Source: Raineyella sp034933565
GTDB lineage: Bacteria > Actinomycetota > Actinomycetes > Propionibacteriales > Propionibacteriaceae
Direction of reading: 5' to 3'
DNA: 64,000 nucleotides
NCBI RefSeq assembly: GCF_034933565.1
Contig: NZ_JAYFNG010000053.1
Span: 11,598 to 75,597 of the forward strand
In this document: one piece after another, positions 6,364 to 15,372 of the stretch
Layout of the letters: every line of letters starts with the position of its first letter
Position numbering within the stretch: the stretch's first letter is position 1
Program-made: the position numbers and the translations under genes
Notes under the pieces: generated by a model
Seen by the model: the letters and a program-made list of their open reading frames with translations, nothing else
Database searches by the model: none
What the model was told of the DNA's origin: nothing

Positions 6364-7413
6364 TCAGCGGGCCGGTGCCGCGGCGCGGAGGGCAGGGCCC
6401 TCCTCGTGCACCAGGGCCACCAGCCGGGTCAGCACGTCGGGGTCGGTGTCGGCCGGCACGCCGTGGCCGAGGTTGAAGATGTGGCCGGGCGCTGCCGCCC
6501 CGGCCCGGATGACGTCGCGGGCACGGTCCGCGACGACCTCCCACGGTGCCCTGAGCAGCGCGGGGTCGAGGTTGCCCTGGACGGCCCGGCCGGGGCCGAT
6601 CCGCCGGGTCGCCTCATCGAGCGGCACCCGCCAGTCGACGCCGACGACATCCGCGCCGGCCGCGCCCATCAGGCGCAGCAGCTCACCGGTGCCGACACCG
6701 AAATGGATCCGCGGCACGTCGGAGACGCGGGACAGGACGTGCGCCGAGTGCGGTTGGACCCGGGTGGCGTAGTCGAGCGGGGCGAGGCTGCCGGCCCACG
6801 AGTCGAACAACTGGACCGCCTGCGCGCCGGCATCGATCTGGACCCGCAGGAAGGTCGCGGAGATCCTCGCCAGCTTCGCACACAGCTCGTCCCACAGCAT
6901 CGGCTCGGCGGCCATCAGGGCCTTCGTCCGGGCGTAGTCCTTGCTGGGCCCGCCCTCCACCAGGTAGGAGGCGAGGGTGTACGGCGCGCCGGCGAAGCCG
7001 ATCAGCACCTTGTGCGGCGGCAGGGCCGCCCGGATCGCCCGGACCGACTCCGCGATGTCGGGGATCGCCTCCGGGTCCAGGTCCGGCAGGGCGTGGATCT
7101 GTTCGGCCGTACGGATCGGGTCGGCGATCACCGGGCCGACGCCGGCCCGGATCTCCAGGTCCACCCCGGCGGCCGCCAGCGGCACCATGATGTCGGAGAA
7201 GAAGATGGCCGCGTCCACGTCGTGACGCCGGACCGGCTGCAGGGTGATCTCGGTGACCAGGTCCGGCCGCCGGCAGGACTCCAGCATCGGGATCCCCTCG
7301 CGGATCGCCCGGTACTCCGGCAAGGAACGACCCGCCTGACGCATGAACCAGACGGGGAGGGTGTTCCCCTGTTCTCGGGCGGCGGCGGCCAACAGGCTGG
7401 GGGTGTCTGTCAC
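6364..7413 (-). CDS. hemE: Uroporphyrinogen decarboxylase
   Basis: Decarboxylates uroporphyrinogen III to coproporphyrinogen III. Family motifs are PVWFMRQAGRSLPEYR near the N-terminus, the FSDIMVP aspartate and GFAGAPYTLASYLVEGG; the length of 349 residues is normal. The frame is open further upstream, but GTG 7413 gives the family N-terminus (TDTPSLLAAA) and has GAGGAT exactly 6 nt upstream, the spacing seen at other leaderless GTG starts here. First gene of a hemE-hemQ pair, divergent from the DUF3000 gene. Confidence 0.95.
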   Translation of the reverse strand: MTDTPSLLAAAAREQGNTLPVWFMRQAGRSLPEYRAIREGIPMLESCRRPDLVTEITLQPVRRHDVDAAIFFSDIMVPLAAAGVDLEIRAGVGPVIADPIRTAEQIHALPDLDPEAIPDIAESVRAIRAALPPHKVLIGFAGAPYTLASYLVEGGPSKDYARTKALMAAEPMLWDELCAKLARISATFLRVQIDAGAQAVQLFDSWAGSLAPLDYATRVQPHSAHVLSRVSDVPRIHFGVGTGELLRLMGAAGADVVGVDWRVPLDEATRRIGPGRAVQGNLDPALLRAPWEVVADRARDVIRAGAAAPGHIFNLGHGVPADTDPDVLTRLVALVHEEGPALRAAAPAR

Positions 7414-7419
7414 CCGGCC

Positions 7420-7425
7420 ATCCTC
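7420..7425 (-). promoter_or_regulatory. -10-like element before hemE
   Basis: GAGGAT ends 6 nt before the GTG at 7413. The same block (GGATGGCCGGGTG) recurs almost exactly before the DUF5998 gene near 29563. It could double as a weak ribosome-binding site (AGGA). Confidence 0.45.
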
Positions 7426-7666
7426 GCACGCCGGACCAGGTGGCCGGCCGACGTCCGCGACGTCGTTCCGTGCTGCGGTCATCCGTACCGCGGACACCAG
7501 TGCCGGGGGCTCCGCATCGCGGACGTCCCGGCCGTCGAGTCGGTGCCACCGACTCCGCGTCACCGACTCCGCATCACTGGCATCCCGACCGGTGCACGCG
7601 GTCCCGGCGGGCGCCACGGGCACGGGGCCCGGCGAGTCGTACGCAGACGGGAGGGACCGGGCAGCA

Positions 7667-7672
7667 TACCCT
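7667..7672 (+). promoter_or_regulatory. -10 element of the leaderless DUF3000 gene
   Basis: TACCCT ends 6 nt before GTG 7679; there is no ribosome-binding site. This decides the GTG over the internal ATG at 7706. Confidence 0.55.
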
Positions 7673-7678
7673 ACAGGG

Positions 7679-8281
7679 GTGGCAGCTCATCCCGACCCCA
7701 CGGCAATGCCGACCCCGTTCCAGCGGGTGGTCGCCGACCTGAGGGCACACCTGTGGCGCCCGGGCCTGGTGATCGAGGAGATCCCCTCGCCGCAGCGGGT
7801 CGCCCCCTATGCGGTCGCCGTCTCGGCCGACCTCACCATCCGGGACCAGGAGCTCGGCAGTGGCCGCTTGGTGATCCTGCACGACCCCGACGGGATCGAC
7901 GCCTGGCAGGGCACGTTCCGGGTCGTCGCGTACGCCAAGGGCGCGATGGACCCCGAGATGGTGACCGACACCATGCTGGCCGACGTCGGGTGGTCGTGGT
8001 TGCTCGAGGCACTGGGGTCCCACCAGGCCGCGTACGTCGCCCCCAGTGGCAACGTGGCGTGCACCTGGAGCCGGTCCTTCGGCGGCCTCCAGGAGCAGCC
8101 GTCGCAGGCCGAGATGGAGATCCGGGCCTCCTGGACCCCCCGGCTCGACCTGGACGGCGGTGGGATCGAGGCGCACCTGGATGCGTTCGCCGAGTTGCTC
8201 TGCGCCACCTGCGGCATCCCGCCGCTGCCCGACGGCGTCGTGATGATGACCCCGCTGCGCCAGCGCAGCCAGGAGCGCTGA
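7679..8281 (+). CDS. DUF3000 family protein
   Basis: A 200-residue actinobacterial protein of unknown function. It begins PTPFQRVVADLRAHLWRPGLVIEEIPSPQRVAPYAVAVSA when taken in short pieces, and the rest (GRLVILHDPDG, GWSWLLEAL, GNVACTWSRSFGG) matches the family as I know it. No signal peptide or membrane segment. It ends 3 nt before RNase D, so they form an operon; this pairing next to hemE is common in actinobacteria. GTG 7679 is preferred because of the promoter spacing; ATG 7706 is the alternative. Confidence 0.85.
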   Translation: MAAHPDPTAMPTPFQRVVADLRAHLWRPGLVIEEIPSPQRVAPYAVAVSADLTIRDQELGSGRLVILHDPDGIDAWQGTFRVVAYAKGAMDPEMVTDTMLADVGWSWLLEALGSHQAAYVAPSGNVACTWSRSFGGLQEQPSQAEMEIRASWTPRLDLDGGGIEAHLDAFAELLCATCGIPPLPDGVVMMTPLRQRSQER

Positions 8282-8284
8282 GCC

Positions 8285-9532
8285 GTGGACGGGCTGGTCA
8301 CCGGGACGGACACCGAGCTGCCCACTCTGCTCACCCCCCGCGACGGGGTGCCGGCGGTCACCGACACCGACGCCGGGTACGAGGCGATGGTCGAGGCCCT
8401 CGCCGGCGGGGAGGGCCCGCTCGGCATCGACACCGAACGCGCCCACGGGTTCCGCTACTCCCCGAAGGCCTGGCTGATCCAGCTGCGCCGCCGGGGAGCC
8501 GGGACGTTCCTCCTCGACCCGGTCGCGCTGGCCCCCGACGACGAGCTGGCGGACCTCTCCGGCCTGCGCGACGCCGTGGGCGATGCCGAGTGGATCATCC
8601 ACGCCGCCACCCAGGACCTGCCCTGCCTGGTCGAGGTCGGGCTGACCCCCACCCGGCTGTTCGACACCGAGCTGGCCGGCCGACTGCTCGGCTACCCCAG
8701 GGTGTCATTGGGGGCGATGGCCGAACAGTTCTGCGGGGTGCACCTGCTGAAGGAGCACTCCGCGGACGACTGGTCGACCCGGCCGCTGCCGGAGGACTGG
8801 CTGGTCTACGCCGCGCTCGACGTCGAGCTGCTGGACGAGCTCCGCGACGCGATGTCCGCCGAACTCGTCGCCGCGGGCAAGGACGAGTGGGCACGACAGG
8901 AGTTCACCCACCTCGTCGAGGACGCCGGGACGTCCCGGCCACCCCGCGAGGAACTCTGGCGTCGGGTCTCGGGCATCCACGACGTCCACGGACGCCGCCA
9001 GCTGGCGCTCGTGCGCGAGCTGTGGGAGGCGAGGGAGCGGATCGCCGCCCGTCGGGACAAGGCCCCCGGCCGGATCCTCAACGACCGGGTGATCGTCAGC
9101 GCCGCCACCCGGTCGGATCTGACCGCCGGCAGTCTCAGCGAGCTCTCCGGCTTCCGTAAGGGCGTCGCGAAGCGCTACCTCAACATCTGGTCCGACGCGG
9201 TGCGACGGGTCGAGGCGATGGACCCGCAGGAGTATCCCTCCGTCCGCCCGCCACGGCGGGGCAACGGCGCGCCGCGCACCTGGCAGGGGCACAATCCGGA
9301 GGCGTACGCTCGCTTCACCGCGGCCCGCGAGGCCCTCAGCCGGATTGCCGAGCAGCACACCGTGCCACCGGAGAACCTGCTCACCCCCGACACCTGGCAC
9401 CGGCTGTGCTGGCAGCCGCCCCGCTCGCTGACGCCGGTCGCGGTCGACGAGCAACTCGCGGCCGCGGGGGCCCGGTTGTGGCAACGGGAGCTCACCCGGG
9501 AGGCGCTGGCCTCGGCACTGGCCGTCGCCTGA
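8285..9532 (+). CDS. rnd: Ribonuclease D-like 3'-5' exonuclease with HRDC domain
   Basis: Trims structured RNA 3' ends. The N-terminal DEDD exonuclease domain (about residues 30-210) has LGIDTERA (D-x-E), the DLPCLVEVGL segment, and DWLVYAALDVELL (the Y-x3-D motif). An HRDC nucleic-acid-binding domain follows (about 225-305), then a C-terminal helical extension. The GTG start at 8285 has AGGAGC upstream, inside the end of the DUF3000 gene, with which it is cotranscribed. Length (415 residues) is normal for the actinobacterial form. Confidence 0.92.
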   Translation: MDGLVTGTDTELPTLLTPRDGVPAVTDTDAGYEAMVEALAGGEGPLGIDTERAHGFRYSPKAWLIQLRRRGAGTFLLDPVALAPDDELADLSGLRDAVGDAEWIIHAATQDLPCLVEVGLTPTRLFDTELAGRLLGYPRVSLGAMAEQFCGVHLLKEHSADDWSTRPLPEDWLVYAALDVELLDELRDAMSAELVAAGKDEWARQEFTHLVEDAGTSRPPREELWRRVSGIHDVHGRRQLALVRELWEARERIAARRDKAPGRILNDRVIVSAATRSDLTAGSLSELSGFRKGVAKRYLNIWSDAVRRVEAMDPQEYPSVRPPRRGNGAPRTWQGHNPEAYARFTAAREALSRIAEQHTVPPENLLTPDTWHRLCWQPPRSLTPVAVDEQLAAAGARLWQRELTREALASALAVA

Positions 9533-9673
9533 GATCGTCCGGGGCAGTCCCCGGGATCGTCGGGGTCAGTCCCTGAGGGCCATCGGAACCCCCGGAGACT
9601 CGTCGGACCACCCCCTCGTCGGACCGCCCCGGATCCGAGCCGGCCGTGGGGATGATCCGCTCGCGGCGCGCCG

Positions 9674-11599
9674 CTAGTCGGTCTCCGGGCGGACGTCGAC
9701 CGCAGGGGCTGCCGGGACCCGGTCCAGCCGCAGCATGTGCTCGACCACCGAACGGGCGATGTCCTGGCCGGTGAGGCCGAGGTCGGTCAGGAGCTGGCCG
9801 CGTGACCCCTGCTCGAGGTACTGGTCGGGGATGCCGAAGGTCTGCGTCGGCGTGGTGATCTCGCGGTCGGCCATCACCTGCTCGAGCCGGGCCCCCACTC
9901 CCCCGACGACGCAGTTGTCCTCGATCGTGACGACGAGGTCATGGTCGCCGGCGAGGTCCAGCAGGTCGTCCCCGACCGGGAGCGCCCAGACCGGGTCGAC
10001 GACCGTCGCCGGGATGCCCTGCTGGGTGAGCCGTCGACCGACGTCGAGACCGGTGCCGACCATCTGGCCGTACGCCACCACGAGCACCCGCGGGCGGCCC
10101 GCGGACGAGTAGAGCACGTCGACGCCACCGTGGTGGCTGATCGCCTCGATGTCGTCGGGCAGCTTGTCCTTGGAGAAGCGGACCAGGGAGGGGGCATCGT
10201 CGATGTCCACCGCCAGGTTCAGCGCCTCACGCAGGCGCGTGGCGTCGCGCGGAGCGGCCATGTGCATCCCGGGCACGACCTGGAAGACCGACAGGTCCCA
10301 CATGCCGTTGTGGCTGGGGCCGTCGGAGCCGGTGATGCCGGCCCGGTCGAGGACGAAGGTGACCCCGGCGCGGTGCAGGCCGACGTCCATCAGCACCTGG
10401 TCGAAGGCCCGGTTGAGGAACGTGGAGTAGACCGCCACGACCGGGTGCAGGCCCATTGCCGCCATGCCCGCGGCGGAGGTCACCGCGTGCTGCTCGGCGA
10501 TGCCCACGTCGAAGGTCCGGTCCGGGTAGGTCGCGGCGAACCGGTTGAGGCCGGTCGGGTGCAGCATGGCCGCGGTGATGGCCACGACGTCGTCGCGACG
10601 CGCGCCGATCCGGACGAGTTCCTCGGCGAAGATGTCGGTCCAGGTGGCCGTGACGATGCTGGACAACGGCTCACCGGTGTGCGCGTCGATCTGGCCGATC
10701 GCGTGGAAGCGGTCCTCCTCGTTCTGCTCCGCCGCCCGGAAGCCGTGCCCCTTCTGGGTCAGGCAGTGCACGATCACCGGCCCGCCGAAGTCCTTCGCCT
10801 GGGCCAGTGCCCGCTCCACCGCCGGCTCGTCGTGACCGTCGATCGGCCCGACGTACTTCAGGCCGAGGTCGGCGAAGAGACCCTGCGGCGCCAGCACGTC
10901 CTTCAGCCCGATCTTGAGACCGTGCAGCAGGTCGTAGGCGGGCCGGCCCACCAGGGGCGTACGGCTCACGTTGCGCTTGATCATGTCGAGGAGATCCTCG
11001 TAGCGCCGATCGGTGCGCATCACCGCCAGGTGCTGCGCCAGCCCGCCCACCGTCGGGGTGTAGGAACGACCGTTGTCGTTCACCACGATGACCAGCCGCA
11101 GGTCGTCCTGGACGGCGATGTTGTTGAGGGCCTCCCAGGCCATCCCGCCGGTCAGTGCCCCGTCACCGACGAAGGCGACGACCGTACGCCCCGTCTCCCC
11201 CCTGAGTTTGAGCGCTTTCGCCATGCCCTCGGCCCAGGACAGCGCGGCGGAGGCATGCGAGTTCTCCACCCAGTCATGCTCGGATTCCTCCCGGCTGGGA
11301 TAGCCGGACAGGCCGTCGCGCTGGCGCAATTGGTCGAACCTCGCCTGGCGCCCGGTGAGGATCTTGTGCACGTAGCTCTGATGGCCCGTGTCGAAGACGA
11401 TCGGGTCCTGCGGCGAGGTGAAGATGCGGTGCACCGCCAGAGTCAACTCGACCACACCGAGGTTGGGTCCCAGGTGGCCGCCCGTACGGCTCACGTGGGT
11501 GATGAGGAAGTCACGGATCTCCGCGGCCAGCTCGTCCATTTCGGTGCGGGTCAGGTCACGCAGGTCCTCGGGACCCTGGATCCTCTCCAACAATGGCAT
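9674..11599 (-). CDS. dxs: 1-deoxy-D-xylulose-5-phosphate synthase
   Basis: Condenses pyruvate and glyceraldehyde-3-phosphate in the first step of the MEP isoprenoid pathway; thiamine diphosphate dependent. The 641-residue protein has the N-terminal GHQSYVHKILTGR segment, the ThDP motif beginning GDGALTGGMAWEALNN, the catalytic-glutamate region VGIAEQHAV, and DRAGITGSDGPSHNG. ATG 11599 has no ribosome-binding site but TAGACT exactly 7 nt upstream. Convergent with rnd; divergent from the ABC exporter genes across a 286-bp AT-richer gap. Confidence 0.96.
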   Translation of the reverse strand: MPLLERIQGPEDLRDLTRTEMDELAAEIRDFLITHVSRTGGHLGPNLGVVELTLAVHRIFTSPQDPIVFDTGHQSYVHKILTGRQARFDQLRQRDGLSGYPSREESEHDWVENSHASAALSWAEGMAKALKLRGETGRTVVAFVGDGALTGGMAWEALNNIAVQDDLRLVIVVNDNGRSYTPTVGGLAQHLAVMRTDRRYEDLLDMIKRNVSRTPLVGRPAYDLLHGLKIGLKDVLAPQGLFADLGLKYVGPIDGHDEPAVERALAQAKDFGGPVIVHCLTQKGHGFRAAEQNEEDRFHAIGQIDAHTGEPLSSIVTATWTDIFAEELVRIGARRDDVVAITAAMLHPTGLNRFAATYPDRTFDVGIAEQHAVTSAAGMAAMGLHPVVAVYSTFLNRAFDQVLMDVGLHRAGVTFVLDRAGITGSDGPSHNGMWDLSVFQVVPGMHMAAPRDATRLREALNLAVDIDDAPSLVRFSKDKLPDDIEAISHHGGVDVLYSSAGRPRVLVVAYGQMVGTGLDVGRRLTQQGIPATVVDPVWALPVGDDLLDLAGDHDLVVTIEDNCVVGGVGARLEQVMADREITTPTQTFGIPDQYLEQGSRGQLLTDLGLTGQDIARSVVEHMLRLDRVPAAPAVDVRPETD

Positions 11600-11606
11600 G
11601 CTGATC

Positions 11607-11612
11607 AGTCTA
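11607..11612 (-). promoter_or_regulatory. -10 element of leaderless dxs
   Basis: TAGACT on the minus strand, 7 nt before the ATG at 11599; no ribosome-binding site. Confidence 0.6.
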
Positions 11613-11735
11613 GGGCGCGACCCCGTGGATCCTCGACTTTCGAAGCATCCCGGTCACGGGATCGGAAGCATCCCGATGTCGAGATCAGCAGCGGTCCGTC
11701 GGGGGTCGGTCTCCGGCACCGACCGGCACCGGGTG

Positions 11736-11795
11736 ACCAGGTATTGCCTTTCACCAGGTATTATGTATTGCAAGCTAACTGGTTATCCTATACTC
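11736..11795 (+). promoter_or_regulatory. Promoter and possible operator of the ABC exporter
   Basis: An AT-rich island in GC-rich DNA. ACCAGGTATT occurs at 11736-11745 and again at 11753-11762, and GTATTGC occurs twice. TTGCAA, 17 bp and TACTCT (or 15 bp and TATACT) make a good promoter. Repeated half-sites beside an ABC operon suggest a repressor, but no regulator gene is adjacent. Confidence 0.5.
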
Positions 11796-11885
11796 TTCGG
11801 ACATCCGATCACCGGACCATCACCGGACCATGCGTTCATCACCTGACCACCTGGTTCATCACCCGATCACCCGAGGAAGGCTCCG

Positions 11886-12598
11886 ATGCTGGAGATCGCG
11901 CACCTCACCCATCGCTTCGGCAGCACCCTCGCGGTGGACGACCTGACCCTCGACGTCCCCGACGGGCGGATCACCGGATTCATCGGGCACAACGGTGCCG
12001 GAAAGTCGACCACGCTGCGGGCCGCGGCAGGCATCCTGCCCTTCGCCACCGGCAGCATCACGATCGACGGCCACGACGTCCGCGCCGATCCGCTGGGCGC
12101 CAAGCGGGTCACCCCTTCCTCCCCGACAACCCCGACCTGTACGACTTCATGACCGGCCTGGACTTCCTCGGGTTCATCGCGGACCTCTACCGGATCCCCC
12201 GCGCCGAGCGACGCGCCCGGATCGCCGAGTACGCCGAGGCGTACGGTCTCACCGAGGAGCTGGGCGGAATGATCGGCGGCTACAGCCACGGCATGAAGCA
12301 GAAACTCGCCCTGATCAGCGCCTTCCTGCGTCAGCCGCGCCTGCTGCTCCTCGACGAGCCCTTCGTCGGGCTCGACCCGGTGGCCTCGCACACCCTCAAG
12401 CAGCACCTGCGCGGGCTGTGCCGCAGCGGCGGGGCGGTGCTCTTCTCGACCCACATCCTCGAGGTGGCCCAGACCCTGTGCGACGACATCGCGATCATCC
12501 GGCACGGCCGGCTGATCGTCAGCGGCCCGACCGCCCAGGTGACCCGGACCGCGTCCCTGGAGGATGTGTTCCTGGAGTTGCAGGGAGAGGCCCGATGA
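11886..12598 (+). pseudogene. ABC exporter ATP-binding protein, frameshifted
   Basis: Nucleotide-binding subunit of an exporter whose permease follows. The first frame (from ATG 11886, RBS GAGGAAGG) carries Walker A GHNGAGKST; it then hits a stop near 12152. The +1-shifted frame continues the protein: FLPDNPDLYDFMTG, the signature GYSHGMKQKL, Walker B LLLLDEPFVGLDP and the H-loop STHIL, ending at 12598. One C appears to be missing in the C-run at 12112-12115: with five Cs the frame reads VTPFLPDNPD through the join. All motifs are otherwise intact, so the lesion is either very recent or a base-calling error. The permease starts inside the stop codon (ATGA), so translational coupling is expected. 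Confidence 0.8.
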
Positions 12599-14187
12599 TC
12601 CCCGGGCTCGCCCTCACCCGGATCCAGCTGTGGGCACTCCTGGTGGGCATGGGCCGCCGGACCCGTACCCGACGCCGCTGGTCGGTGGCCGTGCTGGTCA
12701 CGATCATCACCGCCATGACCGCGGGCCTCAGCTCCGTCTACTCGGCCGGCCTCGCAGTGGCGCTCGACCGGGTCGGCGCGGCCGATCTGGTCCTGGTGAT
12801 CATCTCCGCACTGGCGGCGTTCGGAGCGCTCTCGGCCGGCACCTTCGGCGTGAGCCGGTCGGCGCTGGGCGGCCGTGACGACACCCTGCTGCTCAGCCTG
12901 CCGCTGCGCCCCCGCACCATCGTCCTGGCGAAACTCGCCGCGGTCGCGCTGCAGAACATCCTGCTCATCGTCGTCGCCATGGTGCCCAGCGGGGTGGTGT
13001 GCGCACAGTACGTCGCCGTCCCCGGCTGGTTCTGGCCGGCGCTGGTCGTCGGGGCGATCCTGGTGGCACTGGCCGTCACCGCGCTGTCGATGGCCCTGGC
13101 GCTGCTGTTCACCGTGGCCACTCCGTGGCGTCGCGGACGGTCCCTGGCCAACGTCACGATCCTGGTGGTCACGGCGGCGCTGTCGCTCGCCCTCGTCCCG
13201 GGCGTACGCCACATCCAGGACCTGCTGGGCAGCGACCCCGCCGCCCTGCGAGCCGTCCTGCAGTCCTGGGCCTGGCCCTTCATGGCCCTGCGCGATCTCA
13301 CTCTCGACGGGTCGGTGGGCGCCGCGGCGGTCCTCCTGCTGATCGGCCTGGTGCCGTTCTGCCTGGTCGCCTGGCTGCTGTCGCTCGTCTACGTCCCGCT
13401 CGTCGTCGGCCGGCCCGACACCGCACCCACGACCTCCCGGGTCGACCTCACCGCCCTGGGCGTCCGGACGCCGTTCCACGCCCTGCTCCGCCGGGAGGCC
13501 CACAGGTTCTTCACCAGCACCGTCTACGTGGTGAACAGCGGTTTCGGCGTGATCATGCTGCTGGTCGGCGCCGGATGGCTCATCATCGCCGGTGGTCTGC
13601 CGGAGCCGGTGCGCGCGATGTCCGCCGCGCTGGACGTCCCGCTTCCCGTCCTGGCGGCCGTCGTGCTCGCCCTGCTGCCGGCTCTGACCTGTACGACGGC
13701 CCCGAGCATCTCCCTGGAGGGCGACCGGCTGTGGATCCTGCGCGCCGCACCCGTCGACCCGTCCGTGGTGCTGGCGGCGAAGGCGGCGCTCAACCTGCTG
13801 GTGGTGTTGCCGGCCCTCGTTCCACTCGCCCTGGTGCTGGCCGTCCTCACCGGAGCGGGACCGGTCGACGGGGCGCTGCTGCTGCTCATCGCCGCCCTCG
13901 TCACCGTGCTCGTGGCGGAGCTGGGGCTGGTCACCAACCTGCTGTGGCCGGTGCTCGACGCCCCCGGCGACGCGATCGTCGTCAAGCAGAGCGTGAGCGT
14001 GCTGGTCGCCCTGCTGGTCGGCTTCGCCGGCAGCGTGCTGCTGAGCATGGTCGGGCTCGCGGCGGCACCGGTGATCGGCTCGACCGGGGCGCTGCTGGCG
14101 ATGCTGGTGACCGTGACGACCGGGGCCGTGGCCCTGTTCGCGGCGCTGCGTACGTGGGGCATCAAGGCCTTCACGCGGCTGGGCTGA
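12595..14187 (+). CDS. ABC exporter permease
   Basis: A 530-residue integral membrane protein with about twelve hydrophobic segments grouped in two halves (roughly residues 20-250 and 320-525) and a cytoplasmic stretch between. It overlaps the ATPase stop codon by 4 nt (ATGA). Large permeases of this type, with an ATPase that has a shortened signature, resemble putative ABC-2-like exporters of actinobacteria; the substrate is unknown. Continued high coding quality despite the ATPase frameshift suggests that the system is, or was until recently, in use. Confidence 0.8.
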   Translation: MIPGLALTRIQLWALLVGMGRRTRTRRRWSVAVLVTIITAMTAGLSSVYSAGLAVALDRVGAADLVLVIISALAAFGALSAGTFGVSRSALGGRDDTLLLSLPLRPRTIVLAKLAAVALQNILLIVVAMVPSGVVCAQYVAVPGWFWPALVVGAILVALAVTALSMALALLFTVATPWRRGRSLANVTILVVTAALSLALVPGVRHIQDLLGSDPAALRAVLQSWAWPFMALRDLTLDGSVGAAAVLLLIGLVPFCLVAWLLSLVYVPLVVGRPDTAPTTSRVDLTALGVRTPFHALLRREAHRFFTSTVYVVNSGFGVIMLLVGAGWLIIAGGLPEPVRAMSAALDVPLPVLAAVVLALLPALTCTTAPSISLEGDRLWILRAAPVDPSVVLAAKAALNLLVVLPALVPLALVLAVLTGAGPVDGALLLLIAALVTVLVAELGLVTNLLWPVLDAPGDAIVVKQSVSVLVALLVGFAGSVLLSMVGLAAAPVIGSTGALLAMLVTVTTGAVALFAALRTWGIKAFTRLG

Positions 14188-14331
14188 CCGGCACGGCTGG
14201 GCTGAGCGACACGGGCGAGCTGACCGACCAGGCCGAACTGCACCGGACGAGCGGCTGAACCGGGCTGAACGGCCCGGTCGTGCGGCAGCTCGCCCCGAGG
14301 CGGTTCCACCCGGAGGTTCCGCCTGGCCCGG

Positions 14332-14643
14332 TCAGCCCCAGCCGAGCAGCCGGGTCAGGGCGGCGGCCACCGCGCCCAGCACCACCACCAGCAGGAACGG
14401 GGCCCGCAGCGCCAGCGCCACCACGGCCACCACGAGTGCCACCACCCGGGCGTCCAGGACCAGCGCCGGACCGCTGGCGAACGTGTTCGTCACCACCAGC
14501 GCCGACAGCAGACCGATGGTGAGCACCGTCGTCAGCCGGGTCATCGCCGGGTGCTCGAGCACCCGGTCGGGCACCAGGTAGCCCGAGACCTTGAGTCCGT
14601 ACGCGGCCAGGCAGGCCAGCACGATCCATCCCCAGAGGCTCAT
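14332..14643 (-). CDS. azlD: AzlD-like branched-chain amino acid exporter small subunit
   Basis: A 103-residue protein with three or four hydrophobic segments, partner of AzlC in export of branched-chain amino acids (BrnE-type). Its start overlaps the azlC stop by 4 nt (ATGA), so the two are cotranscribed and coupled. Short AzlD proteins are poorly conserved, and the identification rests mainly on size, topology and the AzlC neighbour. Confidence 0.85.
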   Translation of the reverse strand: MSLWGWIVLACLAAYGLKVSGYLVPDRVLEHPAMTRLTTVLTIGLLSALVVTNTFASGPALVLDARVVALVVAVVALALRAPFLLVVVLGAVAAALTRLLGWG

Positions 14644-15362
14644 CGTGGCCTCCCCCGCCCCGGACGGGCGCGGCCCGGGCGGTGCGCCGGACGGGAGCGG
14701 CCCGGACCCCACAGCGACCACCCCACGGCCACCACGGCGGCCGCCAGGATCGGGATGCCGGCCGGGACGAACGGCGTGGCCAGGGCGGTGACGAGACCGC
14801 AGACCACGGCGACGGAGCCCGCCTCGCGGCGGCGCAGGCGCGGCCAGAGCAATCCCGCGAAGGCGGCGACGGCGGCCCCGTCGAGCCCCCAGGCCCGCGG
14901 GTCGCCCAGCGCGGCGCCGACCAGGGCGCCGACCAGGGTGAACAGGTTCCACAGCACGAAGACGCCGAGGCCGGTGGTCCAGAATCCGCGCCGTACCTCG
15001 ACCGGCTCGACCTGACTGGCGCCGACTGCTGTCGACTCGTCGATGGTCAGCTGGGCGGCGACGAAGCGGTGCCAGCCGCTCGGTCGCAGCCGGGCGTTCA
15101 TCGAGACTCCGTACACGGCGTTGCGCACCCCCAGAAGGGTCGCGGCGAGTGTCGCGGTCATCCCGCCCCCACCACCGGCGATGGTGCCGATGAAGGCGAA
15201 CTGGGACCCACCGGTGAACATCAGCAGGGAGAGCGCGCAGGTCTGCCAGATGGTCAGGCCGGCGGCGACGGCGAGTGCGCCGAAGGAGACCCCGTACAGC
15301 CCGGTCGCCAGCGAGACCGACAGTCCCAGCCTGACGACGGGCGATCTCAGCGGGGCGAGCAC
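14640..15362 (-). CDS. azlC: AzlC family branched-chain amino acid exporter
   Basis: A 240-residue inner membrane protein with the family block GLYGVSFGALAVAAGLT and MFTGGSQFAFIG, and further segments to the C-terminus (BrnF/AzlC-type). The frame is open up to 15431, inside the upstream amidase gene. I prefer GTG 15362: there is no ribosome-binding site, but TAGACT lies 7 nt upstream (15370-15375) and its first three bases are the amidase stop codon. The basic Arg/Pro-rich C-terminus overlaps azlD. Confidence 0.82.
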   Translation of the reverse strand: MLAPLRSPVVRLGLSVSLATGLYGVSFGALAVAAGLTIWQTCALSLLMFTGGSQFAFIGTIAGGGGGMTATLAATLLGVRNAVYGVSMNARLRPSGWHRFVAAQLTIDESTAVGASQVEPVEVRRGFWTTGLGVFVLWNLFTLVGALVGAALGDPRAWGLDGAAVAAFAGLLWPRLRRREAGSVAVVCGLVTALATPFVPAGIPILAAAVVAVGWSLWGPGRSRPAHRPGRARPGRGRPR

Positions 15363-15372
15363 CCCGGCGAGT

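Noticed and set aside
5149..9159. A 1336-codon open frame crossing msrB, hemQ, hemE and rnd
   Set aside because: It overlaps four secure genes in other frames and has no recognisable domain.
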